From JAJTFW01 sp903922455 (GTDB lineage: Bacteria > Bacteroidota > Bacteroidia > AKYH767-A > OLB10): 64,000 nt of DNA. The stretch covers positions 73,098 to 137,097 of the forward strand of contig CALQEU020000007.1 in assembly GCA_943329665.2 (NCBI GenBank), given 5' to 3'. Numbering within the stretch: the first letter of the stretch is position 1; every line of letters starts with the position of its first letter. Shown piece after piece: positions 33,543-41,633 of the stretch. Made by a program: the position numbers and the translations under genes. The notes below the pieces were generated by a model. It did not search any database. It saw nothing but the letters and a program-made list of their open reading frames with translations, and had not been told where the DNA came from.

Positions 33543-34352
33543 ATGGGAATAGCTCAATTGACCCAAGGGAAAGGGTTCAAACAGCTCATGTCGAAACTTT
33601 ACGGTTTCGGTGCGGCAATTGTTATCATCGGTGCACTATTTAAAATCCAACACTGGGAAGGTGCTGGTTTGATGCTTACCATCGGTCTTTTGACTGAGGC
33701 AGTTATCTTCTTTTTCTCTGCGTTTGAACCACCACACGAAGAAGTAGATTGGTCATTAGTATACCCAGAGTTAGCAGGAATGCATGAGCCAGGTACTGAC
33801 CATAAGAAAGCGAAACCTGGTGATCCAGTAGCGCAGTATTTAGATAAGCTTATGGCTGACGCTAAAATTGGTCCAGAGTTAATTAACAGTCTTGGTACTG
33901 GTTTAAAATCTTTAGGTGAAAACACAGCGAAGATGGCTAATATGTCAAATGCTGCTGTTGCTACTGAAGAGTATTCCAAAAATGTAACTGCTGCTTCTAA
34001 GCAAGTAAGTACGTTAACTGCATCTTATGAGAAGGCGGCAACTGCTATGAATAGCATGAGTGCTTCGCATGATGATGTGAAAGGATATACGGAGCAAATG
34101 AAGTCAGCAGGTAAGAATATGGCTGCTTTAAATGCAGTGTATGAACTTCAGTTACAAGAAGCAAGTACTCGTATGAAGGACACGAAGAAATTCTATGATG
34201 GAATTCAGGATCTTCTTTCTAACCTTAACAACACTGTAGAAGATACGAAGCGCTACAAAGACGAGGTTGGTAAATTAGCTAAGAACCTTAATTCATTAAA
34301 TACGATTTATGGCAATATGTTATCAGCTATGAATCCAGGAGCCAATAAATAA
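33543..34352 (+). CDS. gldL: GldL/PorL, T9SS motor subunit
   Basis: 269 residues. Two membrane helices near 18-37 and 43-62 with the GldL signature KLYGFGAAIVIIGALFKIQHWEGAGLMLTIGLLTEAVIFFFSAFEPP. The conserved Lys and Glu in and near these helices take part in proton-driven rotation with GldM. The cytoplasmic rest is largely alpha-helical and Ala/Ser/Lys-rich, with predicted coiled coils (for example KNMAALNAVYELQLQEAS..MKDTKKFYDGIQDLLSNLN). It sits between gldK and gldM. Confidence 0.96.
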   Translation: MGIAQLTQGKGFKQLMSKLYGFGAAIVIIGALFKIQHWEGAGLMLTIGLLTEAVIFFFSAFEPPHEEVDWSLVYPELAGMHEPGTDHKKAKPGDPVAQYLDKLMADAKIGPELINSLGTGLKSLGENTAKMANMSNAAVATEEYSKNVTAASKQVSTLTASYEKAATAMNSMSASHDDVKGYTEQMKSAGKNMAALNAVYELQLQEASTRMKDTKKFYDGIQDLLSNLNNTVEDTKRYKDEVGKLAKNLNSLNTIYGNMLSAMNPGANK

Positions 34353-34406
34353 TTCTTTCCTTTTTTGAATTCTTATTAATCAACCCAAAAACCAAAAGGA
34401 AAAGAA

Positions 34407-35996
34407 ATGGCTGGAAATAAATTATCACCGAGGCAGAAAATGATCGGGATGATGTATCTGGTGTTAACAGCTCTGTTAGCCCTTAACGTCTCCAAAGAAA
34501 TTATTAATGCTTTCGTAACGATCAATGATAGCTTGGAGGTTACTGTAAAGAACCTTACAGGAAAAAATGCGCAAGCTTACTCAGCATTTGATGAGCAAAT
34601 GCGCAACGATAGAACGAAAACTGAACCTTACTTTAATAAGGCTCAAGTTGTAAAAAAGCAATGTGAAGATCTTGACAAATACGTAGCAGCTCTGAAAGTA
34701 GAGTTGATTCGTGTTACAGACAAGATGGAACCCACTGATAAAATGGTTGCTTTGAATGAAATGAAAGCAAAGGACGATTATGATAATCCTACACGTATTA
34801 TGTGTGGTGATAAACAAGATGGTCGCGGACATAAAGCAACGGACTTAAAAAATAAAATTATTGCATTTAAGAAAAACGTAATTGCTGCATTAGATCAAAA
34901 AGATCGTGCACAATTTACCAAGCGTTTGGATGAATTGTTTAATACCACTGATCCAAAGCCAGGAGCGTTAGAAGATGGAAAGAAGACCTGGGAAATGGCG
35001 AATTTCTATCATAACCCTGTTGTAGCAACGGTAGCATTACTATCCAAAGTGCAATCTGATGTGAAAAATGCGGAGTCAGAAATCGTAGGTCACTTATTAT
35101 CGTCGATCAACGCATCTGACTTTAAATTTGACAAATTAGCTCCTAAAGTAATTGCACCTACAAGTTATGTGATCGAAGGTCAAGAATATTCTGCTGAGAT
35201 TTTCTTAGCAGCGATGAGTTCTACTTCAGATCCAGAAATTACAGTAGGTGGAAGTGCATTAACAGTAGAAGGTGGAGTAGGTACTTATAAAGTGCGTGGT
35301 TCAGGTGTTGGTGAGAAAAAGTATGCTGGTGTGATCCGTGTGAAAAAACCAGATAATACTTTTGAAGAGCATCCATTTGAAAGTTCTTACATCGTTGCGA
35401 AGCCTAGTGCTTCAGTAGCAGCTGATAAGATGAATGTAATTTATATCGGTGTTCCGAATCCGATTACCGTTTCGGTTCCTGGTGTTCCTGATGAAAAAGT
35501 GAGAGCTACTCCAAGTGGATTTACGTTGAGTCCTGATCCTAAACTAGGAAAAGGTCACTTTATCGCCGAAGCAAAAGGCCAACCAGGCCCAGGAAAAGTG
35601 GTTGTTTCTGCCGAGTTCAATGGCAAGCCGATGCAAATGGGCGAGTTCGCCTTTCGTTTGAAACGAATTCCTGATCCGGTGGCTAAAATCGGTGGTAAAA
35701 AGGATGGTAACATTCCGAAGAGTGCATTAGCAGCTCAACAAGGTATTATCCCTACTATGGAAGGATTTGATTTCGATTTATATCCTAAAGTACTAAGTTT
35801 CAAAATGAGTCGTTATGGTAAAGGTCGTGATCCTATTGAGAAATCTCAAGATGGTGGCGGAGCGTTAACAGGTGATATGAAATCAATCATAGATCAAGCT
35901 AGATCAGGTGATAAAATTCTCTTTGAATATATCAAAGTGAGTATGCCCGATGGAACGACCAGAACGGTTAACTCTATTCCATTAACTGTACAGTAA
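34407..35996 (+). CDS. gldM: GldM/PorM, T9SS motor subunit
   Basis: 529 residues. An N-terminal single membrane helix (PRQKMIGMMYLVLTALLALNVSKEIINAF) is followed by a long periplasmic part with four domains (D1 alpha-helical to about residue 225; then beta domains with TSYVIEGQEYSAEIFLAA, NVIYIGVPNPITVSVPGV and LYPKVLSFKMSRYGKG). GldM spans the periplasm and passes rotary force from the GldLM motor to the GldKN ring. Spacing is 54 bases from gldL. Confidence 0.96.
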   Translation: MAGNKLSPRQKMIGMMYLVLTALLALNVSKEIINAFVTINDSLEVTVKNLTGKNAQAYSAFDEQMRNDRTKTEPYFNKAQVVKKQCEDLDKYVAALKVELIRVTDKMEPTDKMVALNEMKAKDDYDNPTRIMCGDKQDGRGHKATDLKNKIIAFKKNVIAALDQKDRAQFTKRLDELFNTTDPKPGALEDGKKTWEMANFYHNPVVATVALLSKVQSDVKNAESEIVGHLLSSINASDFKFDKLAPKVIAPTSYVIEGQEYSAEIFLAAMSSTSDPEITVGGSALTVEGGVGTYKVRGSGVGEKKYAGVIRVKKPDNTFEEHPFESSYIVAKPSASVAADKMNVIYIGVPNPITVSVPGVPDEKVRATPSGFTLSPDPKLGKGHFIAEAKGQPGPGKVVVSAEFNGKPMQMGEFAFRLKRIPDPVAKIGGKKDGNIPKSALAAQQGIIPTMEGFDFDLYPKVLSFKMSRYGKGRDPIEKSQDGGGALTGDMKSIIDQARSGDKILFEYIKVSMPDGTTRTVNSIPLTVQ

Positions 35997-36064
35997 GGAA
36001 TTGAGATTATTTGCAACTACCATGCATTCCTAACGTTTAAATTAACAGACTACGTTATAAACCT

Positions 36065-36913
36065 ATGAAAAAACTGCTCCTGGTACTCATGATTCTGGCA
36101 ATAGCCGGAACATCGGTAAAAGCACAGAATGTCCTTGACGGGGTTTATGTGAAAGAGAATAATCCGGCTCGCCGTGTGATTCCTTACACTTACCTGCGTG
36201 AAGCAGATGTGATGTGGGCGAAACGCATTTGGCGCCATATTGATCTGAATGAAAAGATCAATGCTCCTTTACGTTATCCAAAAACAGCTGACACCAAGGA
36301 TCGCAAGAACCTGATTAATGTGTTTATGGATGCTATTAAGGAAGGGAGTTTAACTGCATACGATCCTCAAGACGATGAATTCACACTTCCCATGACCATG
36401 GATGAGTTTTCAAAGGTAGGTGGTGCCGATTCTCTTCAAATCAGAGTAACGAGCGCAGAGCCTCCTTATGATGAGTATGACTCTACGGTATATCGTGCAT
36501 TTAATCCGGATGATGTAGTGCAATATCGAATGAAGGAAGAGTGGTTCTTCGATAAACAGCGTTCTGAATTGAAGTGTAGAATTATTGGTATTTGTCCAAT
36601 GATCTTAGCGCGAGATCAGGAAGGTAATTTAATTGACGGTGGTCAAAAGAAACTGCTTTTCTGGGTTTACTATCAAGAAGCAAGAAGAATTTTAGCCAAT
36701 ACAGAAGTAGGAAATCGTTTCAACACCGCTCAACGCATGAGCTTTGAAGACATCTTCCAAAAGCGCATGTTCAGTAGTTACATCATTAAAGAAGATAACG
36801 TATACAACCGTCGTGTGGATGACTATAAAGTAAATCCATTAGACGCCTTATTAGAGTCGGAGCGCATCAAACAAGAAATGATAAACTTCGAAATTGATTT
36901 GTGGGAATATTAA
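36065..36913 (+). CDS. gldN: GldN/PorN, T9SS ring component
   Basis: 282 residues with an N-terminal signal peptide (MKKLLLVLMILAIAGTSVKAQ). The family opening NVLDGVYVKENNPARRVIPYTYLREADVMWAKRIWRHIDLNEKIN is followed by conserved WFFDKQRSELKCRIIGICPM and a DIFQKRMFSSYIIKEDNVYNRRVDDY block. It binds GldK in the periplasm. Last gene of the operon, followed by a strong terminator. Confidence 0.96.
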   Translation: MKKLLLVLMILAIAGTSVKAQNVLDGVYVKENNPARRVIPYTYLREADVMWAKRIWRHIDLNEKINAPLRYPKTADTKDRKNLINVFMDAIKEGSLTAYDPQDDEFTLPMTMDEFSKVGGADSLQIRVTSAEPPYDEYDSTVYRAFNPDDVVQYRMKEEWFFDKQRSELKCRIIGICPMILARDQEGNLIDGGQKKLLFWVYYQEARRILANTEVGNRFNTAQRMSFEDIFQKRMFSSYIIKEDNVYNRRVDDYKVNPLDALLESERIKQEMINFEIDLWEY

Positions 36914-36932
36914 TCTTCAAATAAATTATTTG

Positions 36933-36992
36933 AAACAGCCTAGGGTTTAAACCCTAGGCTGTTTTTGTTTAAACCCTAGGCTGTTTTTGTTT
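36933..36992 (+). terminator. Palindromic terminator of gldN with a duplicated arm
   Basis: AAACAGCCTAGGGTTT (36933-36948) and AAACCCTAGGCTGTTT (36949-36964) form a perfect 32-bp palindrome followed by Ts. The right arm plus its T-run is repeated exactly at 36971-36992 (22-bp tandem duplication), so the left arm can pair with either copy. Confidence 0.85.
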
Positions 36993-37039
36993 GATAAATG
37001 ATTTTTGTCAATCACTCTGTCCACATTTAAGTAAAACAG

Positions 37040-37238
37040 TACCCGTTTAAAGGCAGCTACTTTTTTGACAATTACCAGCGCAGGTATATGAAGGGTCATG
37101 AATAACCGCCATTGGGTTCCGGATGTTGTTGCAGGAGCAGGGATAGGCATCATTTCTGCCAAATTAAGTGCTTTTGTGTTTGAAAAGAGGTGTAAATTGA
37201 AGCACAGACCATCAAAAGCCATTTTCAATGGATTTTAG
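37040..37238 (+). pseudogene. Decayed PAP2-family phosphatase, C-terminal remnant
   Basis: The + strand reads AATFLTITSAGI, stop, RVMNNRHWVPDVVAGAGIG and then IISAKLSAF to a stop at 37236-37238. The NNRHW.DVVAGAGIG part is the C-terminal catalytic motif of membrane PAP2 phosphatases, preceded by the expected SRV-type position now carrying a TGA. The upstream two thirds are missing. The gene-free stretch 36993-37317 contains nothing else I can support. Confidence 0.65.
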
Positions 37239-37317
37239 CCCGTATGTAGAATTCTTGTTTTAAATAGGAATTAGGTTGTACTTAAGTAAATAAAACTTAA
37301 ATTATTGAATTAAACCC

Positions 37318-37722
37318 GTGAAGAAATTTATTTCTATTCTTCTGTTATCTGCTTATCTGATTCCTGCAATTGGAGTTGGATTAAATCTGCATTGGTGTGG
37401 GAATGTATTGTTTGCTGTGTCGATGGATTCTGATGAACATCAAGATTGCTTATGTGCCCAGTTCAAAGATGTGGGTGATGAAACTAAATCAGATTGCTGT
37501 AAGGATGATTATGTGTATTATAAGCTTTCACAACAACATACTTCAACTGATGTTTTTAGCTTAAAGCATTTCGATAAGTCTACAGTAAAATGCTTCATGA
37601 ATAGTTTTCCTTCCATTGCAATTTTTGATTTTACAAATCTATCTACAGCTAATTTTTTTGCACGGTACAATTTTGATGAAAGTCCCCCCGATTTAATGAA
37701 GTTAGGAATTTTACGAGTTTGA
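37318..37722 (+). CDS. HYC_CC_PP-type small periplasmic protein
   Basis: 134 residues from a GTG start at 37318 (MKKFISILLLSAYLIPAIGVG signal-like helix). Cysteine pattern LHWCGN...CLCAQF...CCKDD resembles the HYC_CC_PP family of Bacteroidota, small exported proteins often found near metal efflux genes; metal binding is likely but unproved. No efflux pump is nearby here. The surroundings (PAP2 remnant before, chimeric gene after) suggest a rearranged region. Confidence 0.7.
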   Translation: MKKFISILLLSAYLIPAIGVGLNLHWCGNVLFAVSMDSDEHQDCLCAQFKDVGDETKSDCCKDDYVYYKLSQQHTSTDVFSLKHFDKSTVKCFMNSFPSIAIFDFTNLSTANFFARYNFDESPPDLMKLGILRV

Positions 37723-37794
37723 TCTTTACCTTATGTCTGTACAGAAGAAAAATTCTTTTGTTTAAATAAATCGGTAAAATTTTAAAATCAAAGT

Positions 37795-38397
37795 ATGAAC
37801 TTTAGTGAATTAGGCAACTTGCCTGGTCTCCCCAAGCAACCTAAAGGGATTGTTAAACTTTTTAATAAAGTTATTCGAAAGTTGGGATTTAACTATGAAT
37901 TAACTCCCCTTCCCAATGGACGTGTCCATATGCATACTGTTGAACAAAGAATAAATTTTTCTTTGCTTGCGATGTGTAACTTGGTGTATAATGTACCCGG
38001 CGAATGGGCTGAATTCGGATGTTATAATGGACAATCCGCTATAGTTTTTCAGAAAGTATTAGACAAATATAAGCCCGGAAGTAAAATCATGCTTTATGAT
38101 AGCTTTACTGCTAAATATGCGTTGAATGAAGATATAAAACAAAATCTATTGAGTAATTTCAAGAAGCAAGGATTGGCTGAGCCACTTTTGAATCCAGTTG
38201 GTGATATTTTATATACTACTATTCCAAAGGGTGCTGATTTTGTAATATACAATAGTACTGGACAAGTAATTGAGTACTATGAAAAATCTTTTCTAGAAGA
38301 TAAATTAGTTGTACATACTTCGTCCTTCGTGAATGGAATGTATTTTATTCAAGTTAAAACACCAAAAGGAATCATCGTTAAAAAGTTTGTTAAATAG
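37795..38397 (+). CDS. Chimeric protein: TylF-like methyltransferase head fused to a T9SS sorting domain
   Basis: 200 residues without a signal peptide. Residues about 1-115 resemble the start of TylF/macrocin-type O-methyltransferases (VEQRINFSLLAMCNLVYNVPGEWAEFGCYNGQSAIVF with the SAM motif EFGCYNG, then KIMLYDSF). Residues about 131-200 are a type A C-terminal sorting domain (LNPVGDILYT..ADFVIYNSTGQVIEYY..SSFVNGMYFIQVKTPKGIIVKKFVK). The methyltransferase is cut before its later motifs and the sorting domain has no Sec signal in front, so neither half can work as usual. A fusion of two gene remnants is the simplest reading; a true new protein cannot be excluded. Confidence 0.75.
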   Translation: MNFSELGNLPGLPKQPKGIVKLFNKVIRKLGFNYELTPLPNGRVHMHTVEQRINFSLLAMCNLVYNVPGEWAEFGCYNGQSAIVFQKVLDKYKPGSKIMLYDSFTAKYALNEDIKQNLLSNFKKQGLAEPLLNPVGDILYTTIPKGADFVIYNSTGQVIEYYEKSFLEDKLVVHTSSFVNGMYFIQVKTPKGIIVKKFVK

Positions 38398-38403
38398 AAA
38401 GAG

Positions 38404-38433
38404 AAAAGGCGAAGTGTTTTACTTCGCCTTTTT
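38404..38433. terminator. Bidirectional terminator
   Basis: AAAAGGCGAAGT (38404-38415) pairs with ACTTCGCCTTTT (38421-38432), with A- and T-runs on its flanks. It sits between the convergent chimeric gene and OmpA-family gene. Confidence 0.85.
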
Positions 38434-38453
38434 CTATCAAGTATTTGAATTTG

Positions 38454-40613
38454 TTATTTTTTTAACTCAACGACCATCATTTCTGTACGACGGTTTAACT
38501 GGTGCAATTCTTCAGAACATGGAGACTCATCACCACAATCATTCACCAAAACAGATTCTCCTGACCATGATACTTTAGCCAATTGTTTTGAGTTAACACC
38601 TTTGTCGATAAGATACTGACGAGCAGATTTGGAACGATTGTGCGATAGATTTTCATTGTACTCAGCTGTAGCACGACTATCTGTACTCGAAGAAAGTGAA
38701 ATTTTAACGTTTCTATTTTCAATTAAGAAGGCCGCTACATCATCTAGTATTTTGATGGCATCTTCACGAACATTGTATTTATCTAAATCGTAATAAATAA
38801 TTTTAAACCAGTTTTCGAAAGGAGTAAGGTTACTTGCTTTAGTTAATTCAACTACGTATTCATGATTCTTGGCAGCTTCACCATTTTGCCCTTGTAGCAT
38901 TAGTACTTTTGGACGATATCCAGCCATGGAAATAAGCAATTGCTCATCTTTTTGTGGAACGATAGGTTGAGTATAACGCCCTGCTAAATCTGTAGAACCA
39001 ATGTCTTTTTGTGTTTCATCATCTCTGATCATTGAACCAGGAAGGGGTTGTTTAGTTTCAGCATCTATAACGAGAATGGAAAGTGCAAATTCAGCAGATT
39101 TTTTCCCAAGCTCTATTCTTACAAATGGATCTCCAGGATAAGTTCCTGATGTTTGTAAGTACACCGTTGAATCACCTAAGTCTGTAGCGCTACCTTTTAA
39201 TATATATTCTAAATCAAAATCAGCAGGAAAATCGAATCGACCATTTTCCATTGTAGTGAACGCTTGTGCTTTGTCACCTGTCTTTAATTCTACTCGCGCT
39301 TGGTTGATGGGTGTACCATCTTCCTTGCGAACTACAATACCTTTAATGCGTAGACTTTTCTTTTTGAAAGTATATAAATCATCATCAAATCCTTTGTTCG
39401 CGCGATTCGAACTCAAGTATCCAATTTTATTTTTCAAATCGTATACCATGTTAAAGTCGTCATCATAGGTGTTGATGGGATAACCAACATTTACAGGAAC
39501 AGTAAATCGATTTCCTAAATCACGAGTAAAGAAAATATCTAATCCTCCTAATCCAGGTAATCCATCTGATGAATAGTAAAGCGTTCCATCATCCATCACC
39601 ACAGGGAATAATTCATTTCCACGTGAATTTACGGTATCACCTAAATTAACAGGCCGACTCCATCCATTTCCTTGCTTTGTACACATGAAAATATCCATTC
39701 CACCTTTGCTGCCGGGCATATCAGAAGAGAAGTAAAGACGTTGTCCGTCTGGACTTAATGCCGCATGTGCACAACTGTAATTGTCGCTATTGTATTCAAA
39801 GGATTTTAACTTGCCCCATTCACTTCCGCCGTTACTATTAGAATTAAATAATTTTAATTTAACGATTTTATCAGAGCTCTTATGCACTTTAGTACCCACT
39901 ATATTATTTCTAGTGATCCAAAGTTCATCTCCTTTTTTATTGAAAGCAACAGGACCATCATTTAATTTGGTTTGAATCTCTGCAGCAAACATTTCCGGCG
40001 CACGGAATTTGTTTTCTTTACCACGACTATAGTATAAGTCTAAGAAAGGTTGATTGGTCCAAGCATGTTTACGCTCGATCATTTCTGTTTTCGGACGTGA
40101 TGAAGCAAATACAATCCCTTCTTGATACAAAGCAGCACCGAAATCAGCATTACTGGTATTGATATCTAATTTTGTAATGGCATAGTTTGAAGAGTCAATA
40201 AAGAAATTTTGATAGGTGTCAATCGCTTTAATAAAAGCCTGACCTCTTCCATCCGCATTATTATCTATAACAAAATCAGTCATCCATTTTTTTGCCTGTG
40301 CAAATTTGCCGTTGTTCATTAAAGCTTGACCATAGTAAAACTTTTGGATAGGTAAAACAGCAGGCATTTTTACAACCTTCGCATACCATTCTTCGGCCTT
40401 TGCGCGATTGTTAGTAAGACGATAGCAATCGGCTAATTTGAAAACAGCATCTTGGAAGGTGCTATCTTTTTTTACTGCTTTCAAATAAAAAGTAATCGCT
40501 TTTGGATACGCCATTGCTTTGAAATGAAAGTCGCCTTTTCTCGTCTGCGATTTTTGCGCTTGAGACGGGAGTACTCCACTTAGCAGAAAGAATAAAAGAA
40601 TATATTTTTTCAT
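38454..40613 (-). CDS. OmpA-family protein with TPR, PD40 and carboxypeptidase-like domains
   Basis: 719 residues with a signal peptide (MKKYILLFFLLSGVLPSQAQ). In order: TPR-like helices (20-130; AMAYPKAITFYLKAVKKD), a WD40/PD40 propeller (about 145-395; ALSPDGQRLYFSSDMPGSKGGMDIFMC, LYYSSDGLPGLGGLDIFFTRD, IGYLSSNRANKGFDDDLYTF), two small beta domains (400-590) and an OmpA peptidoglycan-binding domain (610-719; TDSRATAEYNENLSHNRSKSARQYL). This is the PorE-like layout that anchors T9SS parts to the cell wall. It is the last gene of a module with a PorP/SprF gene and a giant adhesin. Confidence 0.92.
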   Translation of the reverse strand: MKKYILLFFLLSGVLPSQAQKSQTRKGDFHFKAMAYPKAITFYLKAVKKDSTFQDAVFKLADCYRLTNNRAKAEEWYAKVVKMPAVLPIQKFYYGQALMNNGKFAQAKKWMTDFVIDNNADGRGQAFIKAIDTYQNFFIDSSNYAITKLDINTSNADFGAALYQEGIVFASSRPKTEMIERKHAWTNQPFLDLYYSRGKENKFRAPEMFAAEIQTKLNDGPVAFNKKGDELWITRNNIVGTKVHKSSDKIVKLKLFNSNSNGGSEWGKLKSFEYNSDNYSCAHAALSPDGQRLYFSSDMPGSKGGMDIFMCTKQGNGWSRPVNLGDTVNSRGNELFPVVMDDGTLYYSSDGLPGLGGLDIFFTRDLGNRFTVPVNVGYPINTYDDDFNMVYDLKNKIGYLSSNRANKGFDDDLYTFKKKSLRIKGIVVRKEDGTPINQARVELKTGDKAQAFTTMENGRFDFPADFDLEYILKGSATDLGDSTVYLQTSGTYPGDPFVRIELGKKSAEFALSILVIDAETKQPLPGSMIRDDETQKDIGSTDLAGRYTQPIVPQKDEQLLISMAGYRPKVLMLQGQNGEAAKNHEYVVELTKASNLTPFENWFKIIYYDLDKYNVREDAIKILDDVAAFLIENRNVKISLSSSTDSRATAEYNENLSHNRSKSARQYLIDKGVNSKQLAKVSWSGESVLVNDCGDESPCSEELHQLNRRTEMMVVELKK

Positions 40614-40637
40614 GTTGTTGGTTGGATAATGTTGGGT

Positions 40638-41579
40638 TTAGAAATAACGTGGAGTAACTACTTTCTTTTTATCGAAGGAGAAGTCATAGCCAAGTGTAAT
40701 TTCATGGGTTCCAGAATTAAATTGATTAAGATCTGTTAATGTATAATCGTAAGAGTAGCCGATTCGCATTTGTTTGTTCATTTGGATCGCCATTATTGCC
40801 GACCACGAATCAGATGTTCGGTATGAAGCACCTAACCACAAAACTTCATTCATCAATATATGCAATCCTAAATCAGCGACTACAGGTGCTCCACTCACTG
40901 CCTTTAACATGGCAGTAGGCTTTAGTTTAAATGACTCATCTAAGTCAATAACATATCCGCCCATCAAATAGTAATGCCAATATTCGAATTCTACTTTATT
41001 AGTTGCTTTCGTGGTTACCGCATCTACCGAATTATGTAACATACGAGGAATTGATAATCCAACATAAAATTTTCTTGTGTTGTAGTAAGTACCAAAACCC
41101 ATATTCGGAACCGTTAGTTTCGGTGTTCCCATAAATGAATTATCACCTTGGTCTTGAATTTTTACTTCCAGTAATTTTTCTTGATGATGAATCACTCCTC
41201 CTGAAACCGCCATCGAAAACACTCCCGTTTGCGTGGGAATACGATAGGCATAGGAAGCGAAGGCAGAGAAATCTTGTGTTACTCCAATCTCTTCATGAAG
41301 AATGGATAGGCCAATGCCAATTTTCTCATTTCTTAGCGGAGTATGTCCACTGAATGTTTGTGTTTTTGGTGCTCCTTCAATTCCAACCCATTGGTTGCGG
41401 TAAGCGCCGGTCATCGACATGTGTCCACGTGATCCAGCATAAGCCGGGTTAATGAACATCTCGTTAAACATGTATTGAGTGAACTGTGGCTCAAACTGGG
41501 CTTGCGCCTGTAAACTGAGCAAGGACACTAATCCAAGCAAAAAGAGATATTTTCTTACATTCTTATTCAACATCTTCAT
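40638..41579 (-). CDS. PorP/SprF-family outer-membrane protein, adhesin partner
   Basis: 313 residues with signal peptide (LLGLVSLLSLQAQAQ). Family blocks are QFEPQFTQYMFNEMFINPAYAGSRGHMSMTGAYRNQWVGIEGAPKTQTFSGHTPL, IGIGLSILHEEIG and the closing RIGYSYDYTLTDLNQFNSGTHEITLGYDFSF. The gene lies 54 bases after the adhesin gene and 24 before the OmpA-family gene. In Flavobacterium, SprF is needed to put the SprB adhesin on the surface; this gene probably does the same for its neighbour. Confidence 0.93.
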   Translation of the reverse strand: MKMLNKNVRKYLFLLGLVSLLSLQAQAQFEPQFTQYMFNEMFINPAYAGSRGHMSMTGAYRNQWVGIEGAPKTQTFSGHTPLRNEKIGIGLSILHEEIGVTQDFSAFASYAYRIPTQTGVFSMAVSGGVIHHQEKLLEVKIQDQGDNSFMGTPKLTVPNMGFGTYYNTRKFYVGLSIPRMLHNSVDAVTTKATNKVEFEYWHYYLMGGYVIDLDESFKLKPTAMLKAVSGAPVVADLGLHILMNEVLWLGASYRTSDSWSAIMAIQMNKQMRIGYSYDYTLTDLNQFNSGTHEITLGYDFSFDKKKVVTPRYF

Positions 41580-41633
41580 GATAGTTGGCTATTGTTAAAC
41601 TGGTAATTTTTTTAAATTATGTTCCTCTAAAGT

